Source: Deltaproteobacteria bacterium (GTDB lineage Bacteria; Myxococcota_A; UBA796; GCA-2862545). Taken from it: a stretch of 37,709 nt of DNA. Below, one piece after another: positions 7,322 to 15,597 of this stretch. Location of the stretch: the NCBI GenBank assembly GCA_007693595.1, contig REDI01000012.1, positions 1 through 37,709 of the forward strand. The letters are read 5' to 3'. Positions within the stretch are counted from its first letter, which is position 1. Every line of letters begins with the position of its first letter. A program made the position numbers and the translations under genes. The notes under the pieces were generated by a model. The model was not told the origin of the DNA. It saw only the letters and a program-made list of their open reading frames with translations, and ran no database searches.

Positions 7322-8644
7322 GTGTCGACGATCCAACTTGAGTCCAAGGTCTGCCCAGGCTGCGGCGCCGCCATGCCTCCCATCGCGCCCGAAGCTGACC
7401 GGGTGAACTGCGTCTACTGCGGCCGGGACTTCACCGTGGTACGCAAGCGCTCCGTGGCCGAGCCCGCCCGGCCACCTCGGCCCTCCTCCGAAGCGCACCC
7501 TGGCAGGGGAGCAGCGCTGACAGGGGCCTTCATGTTGGCGATCGGCGCGGTTACGACCGTGCCGATCGTGATCGTGTTCGGCGTGATCGGGGTCCAGGAA
7601 GGGCTCCAACACGAGCTCGGCGTCGACCTCGGCAGGTTGGTGGGGCAGCCCTACGGAGCTACGGCGACCCTCCGCTGGTTGGATCAGTACGCGGCCCCTG
7701 CCCTGGCCGATGTCGATGGCGACGAGCGCCTCGATCTCCTCGCCCTCCACCGCCGCCGGGGGGACCCCGACGACCACTCCTGGCTCGGCGCATACAGCGG
7801 TCATGACCTGAGCGAGCTCTGGCTCTACGGGCCGATCCAGGGCGATCCAGTTCGTCAGGTCGGGCTGGTGGTGGTCGGTGACCGCGTGGTCCTCCAAGAG
7901 CCTCACGGCCTCGTGAGCGTGCTCGCCCTCAACAGCGGCGAGCGCCTCACCCAGCTTCAGCTCCCTAAGAACCCTCGCTGGGCGCGCCTCTGCGCTCCCC
8001 AGGAGGGCGAGCCGAGGGTCTTTCTCGACGACGTCGCCGTGCTCGACGCGCGCGCCCTCACCCTCCTCGACACGCCAGGGGCGAGACGCACGAGCTGGCC
8101 CGACTCCTGTCGCTTCCGCCGTCCGGCGAGCAACACCACCGAGACGGGCGACACCTACGCCACGGCCTTGACTCGTCGACGCGCCTCCCCCCGCGAGGGG
8201 ATCGAGGTCCAGAGCATCCTCCAGGACGGCGCCCACCAAGTCGTGATCGGGAAGAGCAACCGGGGAAAGCAACAGCCTCTCCTCATCGGAGAGTCCCCGG
8301 AGAGCTCCGAGGAGCTCTGGCGAATGCCCATCTCCGCGCTCGCCGACGGCCAAGACATCGAATACGTGCGCGCGACCGATCTGGGCGAAGGGACGGTCTA
8401 CGTCGCCTACGCCACCGACTTCCACGAGGCTTCGCGCTTCGCCTTTCTCGACGCGACGAGCGGCGAAGTCCTCGCCCGGGGCTCCTTGAGAGGCCGGTTC
8501 GGCGACACCGTCACCTTCGGGGATGGGCGCGCCTTCATCGTCGACTACGTCGGGGCCGACACCCGGATCGTCATCTACGATGTGCGCAGCGGGCCGGCGA
8601 TCGACACCTCGACCGAGGGGCCGCTGATCTTCGGGCGGCCCTGA
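7322..8644 (+). CDS. Zinc-ribbon membrane protein with beta-propeller-like extracytoplasmic domain
   Basis: A 440-residue protein. The GTG at 7322 is chosen because AGAGGG lies at 7308-7313, although the frame stays open much further upstream. A zinc ribbon occupies the N-terminus (CPGC at 11-14 and CVYC at 30-33). A basic Pro-rich linker and one membrane helix (about 63-88) follow, so the ribbon is cytoplasmic and the remaining 350 residues are outside. The outer part contains a DVDGDERLDLLAL segment of the FG-GAP/VCBS type and repeated short beta-strand blocks, consistent with a beta-propeller. No enzyme motif is seen. A role in sensing or surface binding is only a guess. The gene converges on the sugar dehydrogenase. 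Confidence 0.78.
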   Translation: MSTIQLESKVCPGCGAAMPPIAPEADRVNCVYCGRDFTVVRKRSVAEPARPPRPSSEAHPGRGAALTGAFMLAIGAVTTVPIVIVFGVIGVQEGLQHELGVDLGRLVGQPYGATATLRWLDQYAAPALADVDGDERLDLLALHRRRGDPDDHSWLGAYSGHDLSELWLYGPIQGDPVRQVGLVVVGDRVVLQEPHGLVSVLALNSGERLTQLQLPKNPRWARLCAPQEGEPRVFLDDVAVLDARALTLLDTPGARRTSWPDSCRFRRPASNTTETGDTYATALTRRRASPREGIEVQSILQDGAHQVVIGKSNRGKQQPLLIGESPESSEELWRMPISALADGQDIEYVRATDLGEGTVYVAYATDFHEASRFAFLDATSGEVLARGSLRGRFGDTVTFGDGRAFIVDYVGADTRIVIYDVRSGPAIDTSTEGPLIFGRP

Positions 8645-8678
8645 GCCCTGGCGATGAACGGGCCCGTGAGCTGTTCGA

Positions 8679-9842
8679 CTACTCGGCGGTGACCCGCCAG
8701 ATCGTCCCCGGATCGGCATCGAGAGCGACGTACAGCGCTCCATCCGGCCCCTGCGCGAGAGCGCGCAAGCGCGATCCGTGGGCCAAGATGGGCTCGGGAT
8801 CTTCGGTGAGGCCCGTGCCCTGGGCATCGATGCTCAGCACCATGGCCCGAAGGCCGGAAAGCAAGCCAACGACCAACCGCCCTCGCCAGCCCCCCCAGTG
8901 GGACCCGACGAGGAAGTCACAGTCGGACATGCCCTGGGAAGGAACGTGCTCATAGGTGGGCTCAACCGCACCGTCGATGCTCGGGTCGGTCATCAGGGCG
9001 CCGGTATACCCCGTGTAGTTACCCGAGCCATCGTTAGGGTCCCACCCTCCATTGCCGCCGATCACGATCTGCGTGACCTCGTCGAGTGAGCTGGGCCCGT
9101 GCTCGCAGAGGAAAGGCTCGCCGGTGCCTGGGCGGAAGGCGATCCCCTGGGGGTTGCGCACGCCCACGAAGGCGATCTCGGGGCGGCTGGAAGGGCCGAG
9201 ATCGGGGTTCCCCGGTGCCGGTTCGCCGTCGCGCGTGATCCGGAGCACCTTGCCTCCAAGCACCGAGGTGTCCTGAGGGACCGTGGCGCTGTGAATGTCG
9301 CCGGTCGTCACCCAGAGGTTCCCACCAGGCCCGAACCGAATGCGCCCGCCAGAGTGGGCACCGCTCGAAGGGTTGCGCGAGATCCCCGTGAGGATGTCGG
9401 TGTCCTCGGTCAAGGTCGAGACGCCTTCATCGAGAACCCACCGCCGTATCCTGTTATCGACGGTAGAATCGCGGCTAGATGACATATAGGTGTAGATGAA
9501 GCCATTGGTCTCGAAGTCGGGATCGACGGCGACCCCGAGCATGCCGCTCTGCCCTGTGGCCGCCAGATCTGCAGGTGGCTCAAGTAGAACCCAGGTCTCT
9601 GCCGTGTCGAGGTCGACAGCGCGGACGCGGCCCGTCCGTTCGGTCACGAGCATCGTGGTGTCGGGCAGAAAGGCGATGTCCCAGGGACGCCCGATCCCGG
9701 TGAGCCAGACCTCGCGCTCGAGACTGGGCGGCGTGTCGGTGACGTCGGACTCGGTAGACACGCGGTCGGAGAGGACCGGGTCGCTCGTTCCCGATTCGTC
9801 GAGGCAGGCCATGAGCGTGAGGACAGGGATAAGTCGATGCAT
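8679..9842 (-). CDS. PQQ-dependent sugar dehydrogenase-like (GSDH family) lipoprotein
   Basis: A 387-residue protein started at the ATG at 9840-9842, which follows GGAG by six bases; a longer frame exists but lacks support. The signal peptide ends in lipobox LMAC (C13). After a Ser/Thr/Asp-rich linker comes a six-bladed propeller of the glucose/sorbosone dehydrogenase family: RPWDIAFLPDTTMLVTERTG (52-71), LGVAVDPDFETNGFIYTY, SSGAHSGGRIRFGPGGNLWV with the family's catalytic-base His (H163), and VRNPQGIAFRPGTGEPFLCE. These enzymes oxidise aldose or sorbosone sugars in the periplasm using PQQ and calcium. The true substrate is not predictable, and some homologues have no demonstrated activity. 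Confidence 0.9.
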   Translation of the reverse strand: MHRLIPVLTLMACLDESGTSDPVLSDRVSTESDVTDTPPSLEREVWLTGIGRPWDIAFLPDTTMLVTERTGRVRAVDLDTAETWVLLEPPADLAATGQSGMLGVAVDPDFETNGFIYTYMSSSRDSTVDNRIRRWVLDEGVSTLTEDTDILTGISRNPSSGAHSGGRIRFGPGGNLWVTTGDIHSATVPQDTSVLGGKVLRITRDGEPAPGNPDLGPSSRPEIAFVGVRNPQGIAFRPGTGEPFLCEHGPSSLDEVTQIVIGGNGGWDPNDGSGNYTGYTGALMTDPSIDGAVEPTYEHVPSQGMSDCDFLVGSHWGGWRGRLVVGLLSGLRAMVLSIDAQGTGLTEDPEPILAHGSRLRALAQGPDGALYVALDADPGTIWRVTAE

Positions 9843-10115
9843 CGGGGCTCCAGGCCATCGGGGTGGGGGCGATGGACGGCGCACTTCGCTACGTCAGCTC
9901 GAAGGAAAGTCACCGTTCGCTCTTCCAAGACAAGGACTACCTGACGACCACCCCGTTCGCAACCTGCGCCCTCCTTGCACGTCCGGTTCGGCACAGGCGC
10001 CTCCAGCAGCCTCCGGGACCCAGGCCGCCGCCGGGCCACTCCACGCCCGAGGGGAGCCCGAGCGCTCGCTGGTCACAGACGGGTTCTCAAGCTACATCGA
10101 ACCCTTGGAGGACAC

Positions 10116-10772
10116 ATGGTTCGATCGGTCCCTATCGCCCTCATCTCCCTCCTCCTCGCCTGCGGTGGCTTGACCCCCGAGATCCCCGAGCCCGATCGCG
10201 CGCTCCGAGAGGCAGAAGAGGCCAGGATCCAAGAGCAGGAGCAGGTGGCCCCCTCCGGGCCCATCACCTTCGAACTCGAGGCCTATCCAGCCCCGGAGCT
10301 CCCCTGGGAAGCCGAGACCATCTGGGGCTGCTGTGGCGTCCCTCTTCAAGCGCTCACCGCCAGCAGCACCCTCCCCCCTCAAGGGCGCAACGCCTACGGG
10401 GTAGAACACCTCGGCGACGACGATCCCAAGACGGCCTGGGTCGAGGGAGCCGAAGGGCACGGCGAGGGGGAGCGACTGGCCTTCGAGTGGTATCAAGAGG
10501 GCGACATGGACTGCGGAGTCCTGCAGATCCGCAACGGCTACCAGAAGTCCAAGAAGCTGTTTCAGGCCAACGGTCGTGTCAAGGAGCTCAAGGTCCACCT
10601 CGACGGGGAGTTAGTGGGCACCGTGACGCTGAAGGACAGCTACCACGACCAGCTATTCCGCCCGGGCGCCAAGCCTGGACAGCGGGTCGAGCTCGAGATC
10701 GCGAGCGTCTATCCGGGCGCCAAGCACCAGGACACGGCCCTCTCCCAGCTCGTGCAGATCTGCGCCCCCTGA
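10116..10772 (+). CDS. Lipoprotein with NADase-type glycan-binding domain
   Basis: A 218-residue protein starting at ATG 10116, with GGAGGA at 10107-10112. The signal peptide ends in lipobox LLAC (C16). A short helical Glu/Arg-rich spacer (23-45) leads to a discoidin/jelly-roll-like domain (about 65-218) with the family's hallmarks: ASSTLPPQGRNAYGVEHLGD, the DDPKTAWVEGAEGHGEGE block and the RNGYQKSKKLFQANGRVKEL strand pair. This is the domain annotated as NADase-type glycan-binding, also present alone in many bacterial surface proteins. There is no NADase catalytic domain here, so the likely job is carbohydrate binding at the cell surface. Six cysteines could form disulfides. Confidence 0.85.
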   Translation: MVRSVPIALISLLLACGGLTPEIPEPDRALREAEEARIQEQEQVAPSGPITFELEAYPAPELPWEAETIWGCCGVPLQALTASSTLPPQGRNAYGVEHLGDDDPKTAWVEGAEGHGEGERLAFEWYQEGDMDCGVLQIRNGYQKSKKLFQANGRVKELKVHLDGELVGTVTLKDSYHDQLFRPGAKPGQRVELEIASVYPGAKHQDTALSQLVQICAP

Positions 10773-10803
10773 CCGGCGCCAGCCCCAAGGATGGGCGGGT
10801 CAG
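10769..10803. terminator. Candidate bidirectional terminator hairpin
   Basis: CTGACC at 10769-10774 pairs with GGTCAG at 10798-10803, enclosing an inner GCCC/GGGC stem. It overlaps both stop codons of the convergent glycan-binding and GT2 genes. There is no U-run, so it could work only as a structure that blocks 3' decay or pauses polymerase. Confidence 0.35.
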
Positions 10804-11669
10804 CGGTCTCGGAGGGTACGGACGGCCCCGCGCAGCAGCTCGACCGTGAGCGCGTACCCCCTGGGGTCTCGATGGCGGACCGCATGGGCCAGACCGATCG
10901 CCATGAAGGTGGGAAGGGCCAGGGCAACCCCGGGCGCTCCACGGTGTTTCGCGAGGTATCTCCCGGTGTTTCGGAACCTCCACCGCGCCGTGTGCCACCC
11001 GTCGACCTGCCGGACCCCTCCAGAGGCCAGCGCGTGATGGATCACCCCGCCCTCGGGTACGTACCGAAGCCGCCCTCCCGCTCGCCGAAGCCGGGTGGAG
11101 AGATCGGTCTCTTCGAGGAAGGAGCTACCGGCAAAGCCGACGTCGAAGCCTCCGACGGCCTGGACGACCTCGCGACGAAAGCCCATGTTGCAGCCCCGAA
11201 CCGACCGGACCTCCACCCCCGCCTCGCCGTCGAGCCGCACCCGGATCCGCCCGTCGAGCCCGACCCGGTTGACCGTGCGCCGAGCGTTCCAAGGCGCGCC
11301 CTGCTCTTGGATGCCGCCGACCGTACCCACGACACCGGACGCGCTGAGGGCGCGCCGGTGAGCGTCGAGGCAGCCTGGGCACACGGTCACGTCGTCATCG
11401 AAGAAGAGCACCAGCGGCGCTGACGCGAGCTGGAGAGCCCGGTTACGCGCAGCAGGGAGACCGCAGGCAGGTGCGGCCACGTGCTGGACCCGACGATCTC
11501 CGAGCGCAGCCAGGCGCTCGCGCAGCGGCTGAACCCTCCGAGACTGGTCGACGACGATGACTCGATCGGAGGGCCCGAGCTGAGGGAGCACCTGACCGAC
11601 CACGAGGAGCGCAGCGAGGCCACGCTCGTAGGTGCAGATCAGGACATCGAGGGCGGGGCCGGAGATCAT
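10800..11669 (-). CDS. Family 2 glycosyltransferase
   Basis: A 289-residue GT-A fold enzyme. The start ATG (11667-11669) follows AAGGGAG. The nucleotide-sugar binding start VLICTYERG (9-17) is followed by VIVVDQS, the metal-binding acidic motif FFDDDV (DDD at 91-93) and an acceptor-side EETDLSTRLRRAG block that supplies the catalytic-base region. A C-terminal hydrophobic segment (VALALPTFMAIGLAHAV) may sit on the membrane. GT2 enzymes transfer a sugar from a nucleotide donor with inversion; the donor and acceptor are unknown. The gene is 54 bases downstream of tenA on the same strand and may be carried on the riboswitch-controlled transcript, although no metabolic link is obvious. Confidence 0.92.
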   Translation of the reverse strand: MISGPALDVLICTYERGLAALLVVGQVLPQLGPSDRVIVVDQSRRVQPLRERLAALGDRRVQHVAAPACGLPAARNRALQLASAPLVLFFDDDVTVCPGCLDAHRRALSASGVVGTVGGIQEQGAPWNARRTVNRVGLDGRIRVRLDGEAGVEVRSVRGCNMGFRREVVQAVGGFDVGFAGSSFLEETDLSTRLRRAGGRLRYVPEGGVIHHALASGGVRQVDGWHTARWRFRNTGRYLAKHRGAPGVALALPTFMAIGLAHAVRHRDPRGYALTVELLRGAVRTLRDR

Positions 11670-11723
11670 GGATCTCCCTTACCCGATCCAGCCCCCGAGA
11701 TCCCAACCCCCGTCAGCCTTCGA

Positions 11724-12422
11724 CTAGATCGGCCACTCCTGACGCTCCCAGGCCTGCTGCCAGAACATCCACTCATAGCGGGCGCTGGTGACGAACTGCT
11801 CGACCGCTCGGACCCGAGCCGCTTCGTCAGCCTCGTTCGCGAAGCGCTCCAGGCGCTCCAGGAGCTCGGCCATGAAGGTGTGAAAGCCCGTGTCGGAGTA
11901 CATGCGCAGCCAATCGGCGTAGGGGTGGTCGTCTTGGATGGTGCCCAAGCGCTCCAACAGGTGCGTACCGAGGTCGATGTAGAGCCAAGGGCAAGGCGTG
12001 AGGGCCGCGACCGCCTCGACCAAGGTGCCCCGAGTGGCCTGGGAGACCATGTGGTCCTGGTAGGCCCGGTTGTTCGGCGTGAGCTCGATCGTCGCGACGT
12101 CCTTAGGCGTATAGCCAAGCTTTTCACCATAGCCGGCGTGCAGTTGCCCCTCGGTGACCAGCGCGATCCGCGCCGCATCGACGAACCAGAGCTTGTCGCC
12201 AGGCTCGGTGCAGCGGATGGAGATGAGGCACGCCGCATCCGAGAAGGCCTCGAGGTAGCGGGCATCTTGCATCTGGTAGAAGGCGAAGGTCTCGGGCGCG
12301 AGGGTGCCCTCGGCGAGCGCGAGGACGAAGGGGTGCTCGAAGGAGGCTCCCCACTGGCCCCGCGCTGCCTCGATGCAGCGCTGGGCGAAGGGGGGCACGG
12401 GGAAGGGTCGGGTCTGGGCCAT
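11724..12422 (-). CDS. tenA: TenA family aminopyrimidine aminohydrolase (thiaminase II)
   Basis: A 232-residue cytosolic enzyme of normal TenA length. It hydrolyses aminopyrimidine products of thiamin degradation for re-entry into thiamin synthesis, and can cleave thiamin itself. The active-site residues are all visible: Asp in YQMQDARYLEAF (D53), the nucleophilic Cys in LTPCPWLY (C144) and the C-terminal Glu in RYEWMFW (E217). The ATG at 12420-12422 is preceded by GAGAGAG immediately after the 3' end of a TPP riboswitch, which confirms both the pathway and the mode of control. No other thiamin gene lies in the window, so this is a solitary salvage gene. Confidence 0.96.
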   Translation of the reverse strand: MAQTRPFPVPPFAQRCIEAARGQWGASFEHPFVLALAEGTLAPETFAFYQMQDARYLEAFSDAACLISIRCTEPGDKLWFVDAARIALVTEGQLHAGYGEKLGYTPKDVATIELTPNNRAYQDHMVSQATRGTLVEAVAALTPCPWLYIDLGTHLLERLGTIQDDHPYADWLRMYSDTGFHTFMAELLERLERFANEADEAARVRAVEQFVTSARYEWMFWQQAWERQEWPI

Positions 12423-12431
12423 GGTCTCTCT

Positions 12432-12535
12432 CAGCTTTCCCTACGCCGGAATGATCCGGATCAGGTTCAATGGGTGTAATCTCAGCCCCCACGACAGCGG
12501 GGGCACCCCCCGGGGCACCACGCCCCGGCAAGCAG
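12432..12535 (-). promoter_or_regulatory. TPP riboswitch (THI element) upstream of tenA
   Basis: On the minus strand the conserved aptamer is unmistakable: GGGGGGTGCC, a P3 stem, GGCTGAGATTACACCC, then GAACCTGATCCGGATCATTC and CCGGCGTAGGGA. Stem P2 is GGGGT/ACCC. A P1 of CUGCUU/AAGCUG (one U-U mismatch) can form only if an extra seven-base-pair hairpin (CCGGGGC-GUGGU-GCCCCGG, about 12510-12528) is accommodated between P1 and P2. The tenA Shine-Dalgarno (GAGAGAG) directly follows the P1 3' strand and I see no terminator, so control is probably at translation initiation, with TPP turning tenA off. Confidence 0.96.
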
Positions 12536-12593
12536 CCTCGATGGGCCTCCCCTCGTAGGTCGCTGGCGACGAACGGCAACCCCTTCGGCCCCC

Positions 12594-12686
12594 CGCGCGC
12601 TCCCCGGTGGGAGCACGACCCCGCAGATCTACGTCAACGGCGCGCTGATCGGCGGGGCCGACGCGCTGATCGCCTGGCTCGGGTGA
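12594..12686 (+). pseudogene. Glutaredoxin C-terminal remnant
   Basis: The frame ending in TGA at 12684-12686 encodes STTPQIYVNGALIGGADALI followed by AWLG. This matches the C-terminal half of glutaredoxins, where TVPQIFI-NG-IGG-D-L binds glutathione with its cis-Pro and GG turn. The N-terminal strand and CPYC active site are missing: upstream the frame runs into the tenA riboswitch on the other strand and meets a stop at 12477. There is no start codon or ribosome binding site. It looks like a decayed or recombination-truncated gene. Confidence 0.55.
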
Positions 12687-12773
12687 GCCCACCTCGACCT
12701 GGACCGGGCGGTGGATCTCTCGCGATCCGAGCGGCGTGAGCGGAGGGTCGACGAGGCGCCCGCGACGGCGGAT

Positions 12774-13571
12774 CTACTGCTCGATGCAGAGCAGGCGTGC
12801 CATCGCGCGGCAATCGGTCCAATCGTGCTGGGTCCATGAGTCGGCGAAGGCGGTCTCGACCATGAGCCCCGTGGTGCCATAGGTCAAGTAGGCAGGGCCG
12901 GTCCAGCCCGAGCAGGTCTGGCTCGACGTCGCGCCGTACCGCGAGGTGCCGGTCCAGATCCTCCGAGCCGACTCGGGCAGCTCGCGACCAAACTCGTCGC
13001 GGTCGATAAGCTCGTTAGGCCCAGAGACCCACAAGCGCAGCAACGAGGAGATCGCGACGGTCCCTCCGTCGGTCAAGTGCCAGGGAGAGTGATCCTCCAA
13101 GCGATCGATGACCGGATCGTCTGGTCCAGACAACCAGGCGATCCAGCGCCCGTCGAGCCCCGCAGCCTCCGCATGCAGCTCGCAGAGCCGATCGGCGCTC
13201 TCGGTAGGGGTCGAGCCGAAGGGCGTGCGCAGGTCGGAGCTGTAGGTCTCCGAGGTGAGAAAGACCAGCTTCTCCCCCTCGCGCAGAGAGGAGGTTCCCC
13301 TGTTGGACTCCGTGTCCTCCGCGCGAGACCCTCCCTCTCCATCCTGGTCCGACCCAGAGGCTTCACCCCCCGCCGCTCCTGAGTCCCCGTGATCACCGCC
13401 ACCCCCTTCCTCGTCCTCCTCTCGGACCTCACCCTCCGAGTCCCACTCGGGATCTTCACCCGGGAGGACGACCCGGCCGAAGCCGTCCAGATCACCGCCA
13501 TCCTCGGCGTGGCAGCCGAGGCACAGCGCGACCGTGAAGGACAAAATCAATACGTCCAAGCGAGGCTTCAC
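12774..13571 (-). CDS. Lipoprotein with DUF1554 (endostatin-like) domain
   Basis: A 265-residue protein; the GTG at 13569-13571 follows GGGAGGA. The signal peptide ends in lipobox LGC (C20). A long acidic Gly/Glu/Ser/Asp linker (24-95) precedes a C-terminal domain of about 165 residues with LVFLTSETYSSDL, ADRLCELHAEAAGLDGRW, WHLTDGGTVAISSLLRLW, RIWTGTSRYG and a final DWTDCRAMARLLCIEQ. This pattern is DUF1554, related to the collagen XV/XVIII endostatin fold and common on the surface of Myxococcota and leptospires. Its molecular role is unknown; adhesion is plausible by analogy. Four cysteines in the domain probably form disulfides. Confidence 0.87.
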   Translation of the reverse strand: MKPRLDVLILSFTVALCLGCHAEDGGDLDGFGRVVLPGEDPEWDSEGEVREEDEEGGGGDHGDSGAAGGEASGSDQDGEGGSRAEDTESNRGTSSLREGEKLVFLTSETYSSDLRTPFGSTPTESADRLCELHAEAAGLDGRWIAWLSGPDDPVIDRLEDHSPWHLTDGGTVAISSLLRLWVSGPNELIDRDEFGRELPESARRIWTGTSRYGATSSQTCSGWTGPAYLTYGTTGLMVETAFADSWTQHDWTDCRAMARLLCIEQ

Positions 13572-13765
13572 GTCTTCCTCCCGATGGGTAAGGGATCAAG
13601 AGACGAGGAAGCGAAGCGGATCATCGATCCAAGGTGTCAAGGTCGGTCTTCGAGACAATGGCCGCCCTCTGATGTGTCATTTCACGCAGACACCAGACTG
13701 TCGATGGCCTCTCCTGGCCCCTGACCCTTCGAAGGGATGCGTGAAGAACCGCTTCAGAGTTCCCT

Positions 13766-14269
13766 TCAGCGACGCCGGGGCGGCTCGGGGACACAGGCGC
13801 CGTCACGCCATGCACAGGCGCGATGAGTGCGGCAAGAGAGCTCGGCCAGGCCCCCACAGCGGGTCGCGAGCTCCTGGCTTGCTCCGCTCGCTTCTGGCGT
13901 CGGAGTCGCGGGCGAGGCCGGCTCGCCCTTGGAGGATGAACCCTCGGACTTCGGGGCTCCCTTGGTCCCGGCATCGGCTCCGGCGGCCTCACCGCCAGAC
14001 CCGTCACCGGAGGGCTCGCGCTCCGTGTCCTGCTTTGCCGACAACGGGGGGGCCTCTTCGGCAGGAGGTTGCTGGGCGGCAGGGGGGTCTTCCGAAGGGG
14101 CTGACTCCGAGCCCGCGTGGACGGAGGGCGTGGACGTTTCGACCTCAGCCGGTTGAGCTCGCGGCGCCTCCTCGGCAGGAGGGGCTGGACTGGGCCCCGG
14201 AGCGTCACAGCCGACCATGCCGAGGAGCAACAAGGCGATGATGCCGGCGTATCGAGGGAAGGGGCACAT
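13766..14269 (-). CDS. Low-complexity lipoprotein with a small C-terminal Cys motif
   Basis: A 167-residue protein. The ATG at 14267-14269, preceded by GGAG, is chosen over a longer frame because it places the basic residue, hydrophobic run and lipobox MVGC (C21) in the right order. Residues 22-135 are almost entirely Pro, Ala, Glu, Ser and Gly and should be disordered. The last 30 residues hold four cysteines in a short module (CGGLAELSCRTHRACAW, then DGAC), reminiscent of the PSI-like motifs seen at the ends of Myxococcota lipoproteins. No function can be assigned. The sequence style suggests a surface stalk carrying one small disulfide knob. Confidence 0.75.
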   Translation of the reverse strand: MCPFPRYAGIIALLLLGMVGCDAPGPSPAPPAEEAPRAQPAEVETSTPSVHAGSESAPSEDPPAAQQPPAEEAPPLSAKQDTEREPSGDGSGGEAAGADAGTKGAPKSEGSSSKGEPASPATPTPEASGASQELATRCGGLAELSCRTHRACAWRDGACVPEPPRRR

Positions 14270-14506
14270 GAGAACTCCGAAACACGACGGGTCGATCAGT
14301 GGACAGTCCGCCAAGCGGAAGGGATCGCCCCGCGACTATACCCGCCACGAAGCTCGACGTGTCCGCGATCCGCAGACTCCTGACGACGCGCGACCAACTC
14401 GGAGCCATGGGACCCCAGCCGTGCTGAAGCTTCCTGAACCTGGACCCATGCCACTAGGAGGCGCGCAGGACCGATGGCGTGGCCAAGCTCCAAAAGGCAG
14501 AGGACA

Positions 14507-15496
14507 TCATGTGACTTCGAGCAGGGCCGCCCCCGCGGTGTAGCCTGCCCCCGCGGTGAGCACCATAACGCTGGAGCCCGCGGGCAAGGGGCGCCGACGG
14601 AGGGCGCGGTCGAGCACGATGGCGGCGGAGGCACCTCCGACGTTGCCGATCTGGTCGACCTCGATGGCGAACCGCTCCCGCGGGGCCCGCAGAATGCGCG
14701 CCACTCGCTCCAAGATGCGCAGGTTCGCCTGATGCGGCACGATGAGGTCGAGGTCTTCGGCACAGAGACCGAGGGGCTCAAGCAGCGCACGAGCGACATC
14801 GACCAGACCCTCCACCGCTTCGAAGAAGACGTGGGGCCCTTCGCGGATCTGAAGCGCGTGCTGGCCGGCGCGCAGGGTCTGCTCCGAGGTCGGCAAGCGG
14901 CTCCCGCCGGCAGGCACGATCACCGCGCCATGGCCTCGACCATCGGCCCCGGTGACGGAGGCGAGCAGGCGCAAGGAGCCCGGCGGGGCCCCCGCCGCTG
15001 GACCGACGATCGCGGCGCCTGCCCCATCTCCGAACAGGACGCGCACCCCCGGCGCGGCCGCTCGCAAGGTGCGCACCCGACACTCCCCGGCGCCGACCAG
15101 AACCGCCCGATCGCCGGTGAGCACGCACCGGGCAGCGAGATCAAGACCCAGCACGAAGCCCGCGCAGGCGCCTCCGAGGTCGATCGCAGGGACCGTCGGT
15201 AGACCCAGCCCGTGCTGCACGAGAGGGGCGGTGGCCGGGGAAGGATGGTCTGGCGTGACCGTCGCGACGAGCACCCGATCGATCGGCGGGCCCTCGTAGC
15301 CATCCAGCGCCCGCTCACAGGCGCGGATCACGAGATCCGACGTCGCGTGCGACGCGGGGGCGACGTGCCGTGTGCGCACCCCGGTCAGGTCCACGAAGGA
15401 GCGGTCGAGGCCCAGAGACTCGGTGGTTACCACCCGCTCGGGCAGGTGGTGCCCAAGCCCAAGCAGGGCGACATCGTCGAAGAGGGTGTGACGCAT
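14507..15496 (-). CDS. Beta-ketoacyl-ACP synthase III (FabH-like)
   Basis: A 329-residue thiolase-fold enzyme with a full KAS III triad: nucleophilic Cys in DLGGACAGF (C111), His in VPHQANLRIL (H255) and Asn in QIGNVGGASAA (N285). The early GLGHHLPERVV strand, the GVRTRH substrate-gate region and the VLFGDGAGAAIV block are also typical. KAS III condenses an acyl-CoA with malonyl-ACP to start a chain. The ATG is at 15494-15496. It stands apart from any fab operon and lies about 2 kb from an acyl-processing cluster that has its own KAS III-like protein, so it may serve that pathway rather than primary fatty acid synthesis. Both roles remain possible. Confidence 0.93.
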   Translation of the reverse strand: MRHTLFDDVALLGLGHHLPERVVTTESLGLDRSFVDLTGVRTRHVAPASHATSDLVIRACERALDGYEGPPIDRVLVATVTPDHPSPATAPLVQHGLGLPTVPAIDLGGACAGFVLGLDLAARCVLTGDRAVLVGAGECRVRTLRAAAPGVRVLFGDGAGAAIVGPAAGAPPGSLRLLASVTGADGRGHGAVIVPAGGSRLPTSEQTLRAGQHALQIREGPHVFFEAVEGLVDVARALLEPLGLCAEDLDLIVPHQANLRILERVARILRAPRERFAIEVDQIGNVGGASAAIVLDRALRRRPLPAGSSVMVLTAGAGYTAGAALLEVT

Positions 15497-15597
15497 GGGG
15501 GTCCTGACGTCCGCGGATCAGCCCCGCTGAACACCGCGAGCCCGTAGCACGATGCGTCGAGAGCGCTCGACCCCGAAGCGCCAGGGCGGCACGACGA

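Noticed and set aside
7097-8827. A 576-residue minus-strand open frame
   Set aside because: It lies opposite the zinc-ribbon/propeller gene, which has recognisable CxxC and VCBS-type motifs and a ribosome binding site. The antisense frame has neither.
11481-12479. A 332-residue plus-strand open frame opposite GT2 and tenA
   Set aside because: tenA has its full active site and a riboswitch on the other strand, and the plus frame reads backwards through the riboswitch with no recognisable domain.
14507-15496. Assigning the isolated KAS III as part of a complete fatty acid synthesis operon
   Set aside because: No fabD, fabG, fabF or acpP neighbour is present, so only the enzyme family can be stated.
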